In this document: one piece after another, positions 56,401-64,000 of the stretch | Numbering within the stretch: the first letter of the stretch is position 1 | How the letters are laid out: the number at the start of each line of letters is the position of its first letter | Origin: Liolophura sinensis | Lineage: Eukaryota > Mollusca > Polyplacophora > Chitonida > Chitonidae | Length of the DNA stretch: 64,000 nucleotides | Direction: 5' to 3' | NCBI RefSeq assembly: GCF_032854445.1 | Contig: NC_088297.1 | Location: 15,429,335-15,493,334, forward strand | The notes under the pieces: generated by a model | What the model was told of the DNA's origin: nothing | The model's database searches: none | The model's input: only the letters and a program-made list of their open reading frames with translations | Program-made: the position numbers and the translations under genes

Positions 56401-56960
56401 CATATGAACTTACTGTATAATATACACTGAACATCACAGAGTGTATGTTATTACGCGCCTCTCAAGAACATGCCATATACAAGTATGTGCCAGGGTAAAT
56501 AGAATGATAGCAAATATCGGGAAGCCAGCTTGAACCTGACCTGTAAATGTAAGAATATTTTTCCAAAACAGAACATCTGGGCCATTTCACACCGGTCCTC
56601 AAAACTATCAAAACAGATGATCTACATAATGAACCATTTACATATAGCCGAATGCCACCAATATGTAGGCTACCTCAAGAGCATGATGACGTTTCTATTA
56701 ATGCCATGACGTCATCAAGGTAAAAGCGGAATGGTTTGCCGCCGTCTTCCATGGATATCAAGGTAAATAACAATATTAAATTTCTATTCGTATGTAAAGT
56801 TAAAACTTACGTGTACATGCAATTACACATCTTACACCTGTAAAGATCGTCTAAAATACTGCGTACGAATTTGTACACCACTGTGTCTGTCAGTCTGTCT
56901 GAACTAATTGTGTACAAATTAGTACACACTAACGTCTGTCTTTACTGCAGCGTACAACTT
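56401..56960. other. Intergenic, no feature recognised
   Basis: GTACAAATT/AATTTGTACAC motifs recur near 56870-56925. No gene was recognised. Confidence 0.4.
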
Positions 56961-57352
56961 TGTATGTATGTATGTATGTATGTATGTATGTATGTATGTA
57001 TGTATGTATGTATGTATGTATGTATGTATGTATGTATGTATGTATGTATTGTTTGGATTTTACGTCGTACTTAACAATTTGTCAGTCATATAACGACGAG
57101 GAGTCATTAGGTGTGTGTACATAAACTGTGCCTACTTGTGGCAGCGCGAGTCCATGCCGCCAATGTGCTGCCCCACTGACGTGTCACGCCGAAGACACCA
57201 CGCATGACATCCCCACCCAGTCGTATTATACCGACACCGGACCAACCAGTCCTGTTTCCTTGCTCTAACCTCACATTGTTGAGTGCCATGCTAGACAGTA
57301 ACAAGTACTATTTTTAAAGTTTTTGGTATGCCCGGATCCGGGTTTGATACCG
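56961..57352 (-). mobile_element. SINE family C with expanded (TGTA)n tail
   Basis: Read on the minus strand: head with CGGTATCAAACCCGGATCCG, body GACGTGTCA, GGTGTCTTCGGCGTGACACG and CATGGACTCGCGCTGCCAC, then a tail that runs into a (TGTA)22 block at 56961-57048. The copy at 45075 has only three such tail repeats, so this microsatellite grew from a SINE tail. Confidence 0.85.
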
Positions 57353-59244
57353 CTTTGTACACTCTTACGCATGCATATCTTTTGTTGAAACTGTTTTATA
57401 CCATTGTCCACACATTCAGAGAGAGAGAGAGAGATAGAATGTTTAAAGTACACAGCACAAATTTGTAACTTTTACGCCTATTTATGTCTTGTTAAACTTC
57501 TGTGTCTAAAATTCTTCACTTTTACACTTATACAAGATATCCACGACCCGGGATCTATACAAACCCAGGCAGTAATTTTCGGTGTGTAAAAATGAGAAAT
57601 TAAAACAATACATATCAAATCCGCAACTCACAATATGTATACATAGATCAAGGTATTCCAAAACCAATAATATGTATGCTGGCCTACATTATGTTTTTTA
57701 TCCAACTGGCCGTGTATTTTTATAATTGTTCAATTGTTCCAGGCTAATAATTATTACCCTAAAGGAGAGGAGGTGGGGATGGGTGGATGGGGTGCAATGA
57801 TACCGTCGCCCCAACCCCCTTTAATTATTGGTCTCGCCCTTTTGTCACCTAAAACAAACAACCTATCCTGTACAACTTGTTATAATAATGTTCAGACCAC
57901 AGACAATGGTAGTACAAAGTCAAAAATCGAAAAGGCGCTCCTCCCTTCTTTCTCATAGAATAAAAAAGTAACATCTTACCTAAAAGAACCAAGTGCCGTA
58001 GGTTTAAATTCCCGTCAACATGGCTTGCCCTCATATCACGTTATAGCCATCTAAGATATGACTGTTTTACCGATTCATGCTGGACGACTGACTAACCCTG
58101 AACCTACGTAGACGGGCGTGCCGAGCTGAGGACTGATACTCGTACCTTGCTATGTCACAATGTACCAGTGCGCTCACAGACACTCGATCAAGATATTTGC
58201 GATCGATTTCCTAAGACAGGAAATTTGACCATCTGCGCTGATGACATTGTTTTTTTGGAGAGGTTTTTGTGATCACAAAAGCAACTTTTCTTTTTTTGTA
58301 CACATATGTGTGTCTGTAAACAAATACATTTCAAAAGAACATATTGGCCTACTTCCTTAATAAATCGTTTAACCCTTAAAATTTGTAGTCTGTTCGATCC
58401 TTGATATGTTAAGCGGCTTTTATGTGATCTAGATCACTTGACCAGCTGTGTCTACTTACACATCAAGATCAAGGAAACTGAAAAGTTTGGAAAATGATAT
58501 TACTGGAATTTTACAGGCCTACATGCATATTGTCCTGTCACTTGATATCTAATGATATCTTCATTGTATATACCACACTGGACCAAACAAGCTCTTTATG
58601 AGTTTTAGGTCTCTTTATATAACTGGTTGTTGCCAAACGCAGCGCTCAAGACTTTTTCACCTTTACGACTGCGGTCAGTGTGTGGGTAAACCGTCGACCG
58701 TCGATCTTTGGCAAGTTATTGACGTACATATATATGTACATCGTTATATAAGTTATTGTATAACGTACATGCATGCATACCATAACTGGACAAAGACATC
58801 TGATCCGCCAACGAATGACGCAAACGGCGACGCGTGCGATTCACAAACAGTGATGGAAACCGACATTGCGGTTCCCGAGGGGACATATACTGCAAATGCC
58901 CCTTGGGACGATTTCCTGATACCAGGCATCTTGCCATGACAATAGCTTCAACATTCAACAAAACGTTGCGATGTTGTCTTGCTCTCAAGTGCATGCCCTC
59001 GTTAAATGAGTTACCCATGTTACAAGGTAGGACGCCTAAAATTTGACCGACCGACCAAAATAGGTAACAGAGTTTTACACAGAGCCATGTGTAAAACTGC
59101 TTGACGCAGCGCACACTATGGTATATCTTTTTTAGCCAGTCGCCTGTACTTGGCTGTGTGTAGTAAAATCAGCCATACCAAAATTGCTTTCCGTTAGTGA
59201 CACGTAACAACACAAGTTCTACACATTGATATGTTGTACATATA
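57353..59244. other. Intergenic, no gene recognised
   Basis: A GA run lies at 57419-57433. The frames at 58598-58939 (plus) and 58716-59114 (minus) overlap on opposite strands without family resemblance. Confidence 0.45.
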
Positions 59245-59352
59245 TACATATAACACTTCCCTGGGCTCTGTCCGGTTTCCCTCGAACCATAATGCTGGTC
59301 ACCGTCGTGAAATATTCTTTAATATTCAATCAAATAAATAAATAAATAAATT
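59245..59352 (+). mobile_element. SINE family A, 3' fragment
   Basis: CCCTGGGCTCTGTCCGGTTT, then CATAATGCTGGTCACCGTCG, then a shortened tail and (AAAT)n. Confidence 0.8.
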
Positions 59353-59602
59353 CACCGATAAACCGATAAATACATATTTTTACAAAGTAAAGGTTTAGAA
59401 TTTGGTTCATACATGGGATAGACACGCCCCAGGCTTATCAGTCGGGACGTAATCCGCTGACAATGGATTACTCCATGCACTTCCGTTTGCTCTACTGTAC
59501 AGTATGGTCAGTGTTATCAAGCTCGAATTTAGTACCTTGTAACACTGAACACATCGCAGAGATCAGATAGGATAATCCCAGTCAAATAACATATGCAAAG
59601 AA

Positions 59603-59759
59603 TTTATTTATTTATTTATTTGATTGGTATTATACGCCATACTCAAGAATATTTCAGTTATATGACGGCGGCCAGCATTATGGTACGAGGAAACCGGGCA
59701 GAGCCAGGGGAGAAACCCATAACCATCAGCAGTTTGCTTCCAGACCTTCCCACGTACGG
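59603..59759 (-). mobile_element. SINE family A, 5'-truncated, perfect 13-bp TSD
   Basis: (TTTA)n, GATTGGTATTATACGCCATA and GCGGCCAGCATTATGGTACG to CTTCCCACGTACGG. The duplication CATATGCAAAGAA is at 59590-59602 and 59760-59772. Confidence 0.96.
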
Positions 59760-59772
59760 CATATGCAAAGAA

Positions 59773-61677
59773 AGAGCCTGATAATTAGAACTGTTTTAAG
59801 TTGTATTCATCGTGACTGACTTATATTTAACGTATACATAACGTTTTTGTATTAATGTTTTTTATTGTAGTAAAAAAAACCCAGTTTTGTCCCCCCCCCC
59901 CCCCCGTCAACCGTGCTCCTAGCCTCTTGTATACATGCTCTATATCTGGAATTGGGTCGAAAGCTTTTTATTTGCAGTTAATTGCACGATGGTATTGCAC
60001 TCTACGAAGGTCTGCACTTTTTTGAATATATTTGTTTTACGTGCCTCTCTGTATTTGGCTATGTGTTTGCGTGTGTGCGTGGAAGAGTACGCGACTTGAC
60101 TCATTACACCAGGTACACAAGTCCGTTAGTCTCATTAATATTATAGGTGTAAACACGGACTTCACGGATGTACAAAGATTATACAAATACAAATATTCTC
60201 TGAAACTAGCTCTGAGGTTGGACGGCTATGTTCGGAGCTTAGCTTCCACAGTAACAACTCTGATTCATCTCACCAACTTGACCTGGAACGCGGTCTTGTC
60301 GCCTGCGCTACTCTGAAAGTGTCAAAACTGTATATGCGACGAAAACTGGTTCCCCATTATCGTTAAAAGTAATTCTTTATTTATATCACCTTCTTATACG
60401 GGAATAACATACACTCGAAAAGAGTTCCCGTTCAATGAATTGAAGAGTACACATCTGTAATTCTGAAAGCTATAAGCTGGGAAGAATGAAACAGATCTCA
60501 GATCTACACTGTAGTCTGAAATGTACAAAAGAATGCCGGTTGCGTCTTGATGAATACTAGTATGAGCATCGGGGATAGAGCTTTATGAGTTCTGACGAAT
60601 TGTACTGAGCCTGATATGCACGTGGGAAGGTGGGGTGAGTGGGAGGCGACAACCTCGTTACCATGGCAACCGCTGTAATAGATAAACGTATGGCATGACA
60701 CTTCGTCAACTCTCTGTGTATGTACATGTACAGATATATGTATCCTCCAAAAAAACAGCCATGTCTAATTACCTAGTGAATAAACCATTCTTGGCTGCCA
60801 TGATGCTATGGCAACCACGTGTAGGTATAAAGAAATATGATTCGACAAAACGTCACCATTGTATATGTACAGGTACATGCATCCACCAAAATTAAAACTG
60901 CACAGGCAAAGCAACAGGAGTTGTAGCCCAAGCATGATGAAGCCTTATATACCTAATCACACACATTGAAAAACTGGCTATGTGTTTTTCCTTGGGTATC
61001 ATGGCGACAACTGTACTATGCGACACACCGTTCCTTTTCCACTCCCCCAAATAACACCTATGCTCGCAAAAACTCATATCTATGGTGTGTAAAGTACAAA
61101 TACAGGCCAGACAAGAGGCAACGGACGAAGAGTGCCCATATCACATAATATGGCGCGAATTAGCTGGGTACTTTATAAATGACGCATGCGCATTTTAAAA
61201 AAATGCACGCCTGTGGACAACATCGCCTCGTAAGATCACTGTTGCTACATGCAATCTTCTCCTCTAATGCCGCAATCGCATCATTGTGGCGCGTTTCGTG
61301 ATGGCCACATTTGGGGATAGTGTTGCTGCTATTGAAATGTTATAAACTTTGAAATCCGTACATGTCGGAAACCTTATAGGGTTCATGACATACTGCGTCA
61401 GTCTGCATGTAGGTAATACGACGCGCGGTTTTATGTTGATAGTACTGACGTCAAATTACAGATGTTTACCTCCGCGAGCCATCACCGGACTGTGACTCGA
61501 AATAGGCCACACCTGTACTTTAAGAGCCTTTATTATTTATATACACAATCGATTTGCCAACCGTATGTGCACCTGTTCTTCGTCTGCAAATAGTATCGTG
61601 ATTAGTAAATCAGGTCATTTGACGTTAATTATTATCTATAGTAATGAGCCAACAAGGATATGTGGTACTGACATGTC
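59773..61677. other. Intergenic, no gene recognised
   Basis: A C-run lies at 59890-59905. Frames here are short and unconvincing. Confidence 0.45.
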
Positions 61678-61990
61678 GTGGAAGGGGTGGAAAGGGTCTT
61701 CTTCAGAGTGGAAAGGCTTTCTCCGTGGTCGAAAGGTTTTCTCGCGGTGGAAGGGTTTTTCTTAGCCTTGGAAAAGTTTTTCTCAGGCATGGAAAGGTTT
61801 TTTTTCTGGGATGGGGAGATTTTCTCCGATGTGGAAAGTTTTCTCCCGGGTGGAAATGTTTTTTCCGCTGTGGAAAATTTTTTCTCCGCGGTAAAAAGGT
61901 TTTCTCGGTGGGGTGACATGACTCTTCTCCAGGGTGGAAAGGTTTTACCCTCGGTGGAAGGTTTTTTTTTCTAAACGATGGAAATGTTTC
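61678..61990. repeat. Tandem array of foldback-arm units
   Basis: About 13 loose units of 23-26 bp such as GTGGAAAGGTTTTCTCCG(C)G. The same unit forms the arms of the hairpin at 51545-51776, and GGTGACATGACTC at 61912 echoes its GTGACACTTAGG. Here no inverted partner arm is present. Confidence 0.85.
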
Positions 61991-62739
61991 CTAACGTTTT
62001 CTCGGAGGTGTCCACATTTTAAACTTGCTGAGAGGTACAAAAGTTAGTAATATCTACTCTCCACAATATATGTAAAATGGGGAAATAAAAAACTTTTGTA
62101 AAAGAAAAAGAAGAAAAAGTGTTCGAAAGGAGATGGTTAAGATCATGCATCAATGAAGAATTTCTGAGTGTCCATGTCGGTGGTTCTTCGTGTTCTCTTT
62201 CTCGATCGGGTCGGGTCAAATATACAAGGGTCTCGGGCACGGATCTATTTTTATGATGTTTACATTGTTGTTTTCTGCATTATTTCGCTTGCTTCTAAGA
62301 TAAATGGGTGTGAGGGGCAAACACGACCATGATGGCCACGCAGTACTGATCACACAACACATTTTATTACACAACACGCATTATTAAAGGGAAGAGAACG
62401 ACAGCTGTAACAATGCCTGATAATGGTCTCGATGCGTCTTGTTTTGCGGAGAATATACAGGGCGTTTCAAGAGGATGGACATAACATGTATTTGAAATCG
62501 CTAAATTTCATGAAAGGGCAGGGCACAGAGTTTCAGATGACTACCTCTAGATGGCTCCCCCAAAATACCAATAGCCTGTGTAACCTCAGTCGTTAACACT
62601 TTGGGTTAGATTGCAATATGTTACCATCATGAAATGTGCTGTTTTCAAATTGGCTCCCTCTTGATCAAATAAATGAACTCAACTACGCCCACAAACTTAA
62701 AAAAGGAAAAGAAGCAAACTGGAACTATACCGCACGGAA
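61991..62739. other. Intergenic, no feature recognised
   Basis: No gene or repeat was recognised. Confidence 0.45.
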
Positions 62740-63135
62740 GTTTAGCCCACTACGACTTCGGGGTGCATGGTTAAGATACTTGCTGTTCAATCACTATGGT
62801 ACACAAGAGGTGCGGGTTCAAACCCGGCCTTGGACAGGGTAGTATCAGACTTCCCAGCCTCTATATTGCTTATCGGGCCTTGGTGGCAATAAGCAGTCGA
62901 CGACGCTCGTGGAATCCTCTGAGCAGTCTATATGATGTTCATTGAATACCACTGTAGTCTTCCGATATGGACTATCTGTGAGTCGCATTTAGAAAATATC
63001 GTCAGGAACTTGCCAGAGGTCGGTGGTTTAACCCTGGCATTCCGGTTTCCAATTTGTTCTCGCCATGCATGGCATAAGTGAAAAGTTATCAAATTTATCG
63101 ATTAACATAAATTAGATAAATAAATAAATAAATAT
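62740..63135 (+). mobile_element. SINE family D, full length
   Basis: The tRNA-like head has GTGCATGGTTAAGATACTTG and a strong B-box region GTGCGGGTTCAAACCCGGCC (62810-62829). The body is TATTGCTTATCGGGCCTTGG and AACTTGCCAGAGGTCGGTGG; the tail is CATAAGTGAAAAGTTATC and (AAAT)n. Confidence 0.75.
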
Positions 63136-64000
63136 ATCTGCTATGTATTTGGCCTGAAAAACGAGACTTCGATCACATTAATAGCATTATACCTCATTGT
63201 GCCAGGCATGATTGATGATCATTTGGAGACTCAGATATCCGATGCAGCAAATCAAAACATGATATATTGTTTATCAGTTTAATATAGACACATTGTAGCT
63301 GTCGTTTGAATAATGTGTACGGTGTATATTGTTCTTCCGAGTAATGATTTCCGGTTTGTGACATGTTCAGTTTTATCATCAAGGAAATACGTTGTCAAAT
63401 AGCCCAGAAGGCAAAAGCCATTTACCATTGGTCCCACCGCGTCATTTACATACAAAAAACAAATCCATACGTTGTGGGATAGTATGCCTATAGGGAAATG
63501 TGTCTACCTACATTAAAAAATTGAAAGCTAAAATCTGGGCCGTTAGTTGTCTAATCTGTTTTTATCAATCTGATATTTATACCTCTGCCAAATCATTGGA
63601 ATAAGGAAATGTCTCTGGCTCAGTGAGTAAATGCATTTTAATGTAGGAAGTTCATAAAAATCAAACAATTTGTGTCAATGATGTACCACATATGCACTGC
63701 ATTGTATTTTATTGTATTGTATTGAATTGTACAATTGTATTTTGGTACGTGTCTACAGATTGTTTCAGAATCTTATTTTGTTTTTGTATTTTTCTGTATT
63801 TATATTTGTAAAATGCTTCAGTTCCGGTATTTATTTTCTCATTACTGTGTTCTAATGACTTACATTCGCCAGTGTAAAATGATAATATGTCGGTAAACTA
63901 GTTTGTTAGTTCGTCATGCAGCGCGAAAAAATGATGTATTTTTGTATTTGTATTTTGTCTATTTACTGTTGTAAACGGATGCTATTCGTATTTGTACTAG
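63136..64000. other. Intergenic, no gene recognised
   Basis: A TTGTATTGTATTG-type low-complexity stretch lies at 63700-63740, with further TTTGTATTT repeats to the end of the window. Confidence 0.45.

Noticed and set aside
61632-61974. Overlapping frames of 90-98 codons on both strands
   Set aside because: These are all readings of the GGTGGAAAGGTTTTC array.
62745-62830. Candidate tRNA gene
   Set aside because: The strong B-box belongs to the head of the family D SINE; no 3' acceptor stem pairs with the start.

Overview
This is animal nuclear DNA: intron-split genes with canonical GT/AG junctions, AT-rich introns, large satellite arrays and many short interspersed elements (SINEs). The SINE families and gene content fit a lophotrochozoan, most likely a mollusc. 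I infer that from general familiarity with such repeats; the species cannot be determined here.

The first half (1 to about 31500, plus strand) holds the 3' part of an OXR1/NCOA7-type gene (LysM - GRAM-like - long acidic linker - TLDc). Eleven exons join with matching phases from the last residues of the LysM domain (2003) to a TGA stop (29472-29474); the 5' exons lie upstream of the window. The visible exons total 2759 nt, i.e. 3n+2. The long exon 8761-10096 carries a reading-frame break in a GAGAGA run near 8885-8890, and removing one GA restores a single frame. The introns are filled with tandem arrays: a 27-bp minisatellite at 2150, a 70-bp array at 7360, a 30-bp array at 11165, and about 59 copies of a 58-bp unit at 21841-25300 that is itself built from the end of the neighbouring TLDc exon plus intron sequence. 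A non-autonomous hAT-like transposon with an 8-bp target duplication sits just past the stop codon.

The second half (31500-64000) is gene-poor. It has two intact single-exon minus-strand coding regions: a membrane RING E3 ligase resembling RNF26 (38353-39066) and a class A GPCR with adenosine-receptor-like signatures (46055-47125). A weak, possibly broken GPCR-like fragment lies at 54118-54426. The rest is mobile DNA: at least four tRNA-derived SINE families (several copies with clear target-site duplications), palindromic MITEs, foldback-like elements made of inverted tandem arrays, a satellite amplified from a SINE tail, and a MITE inserted into that satellite.

The three genes have no evident shared pathway. 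The main biological interest is how repeats have grown out of, and into, the OXR1/NCOA7-type gene, and the layered transposon history of the intergenic half.
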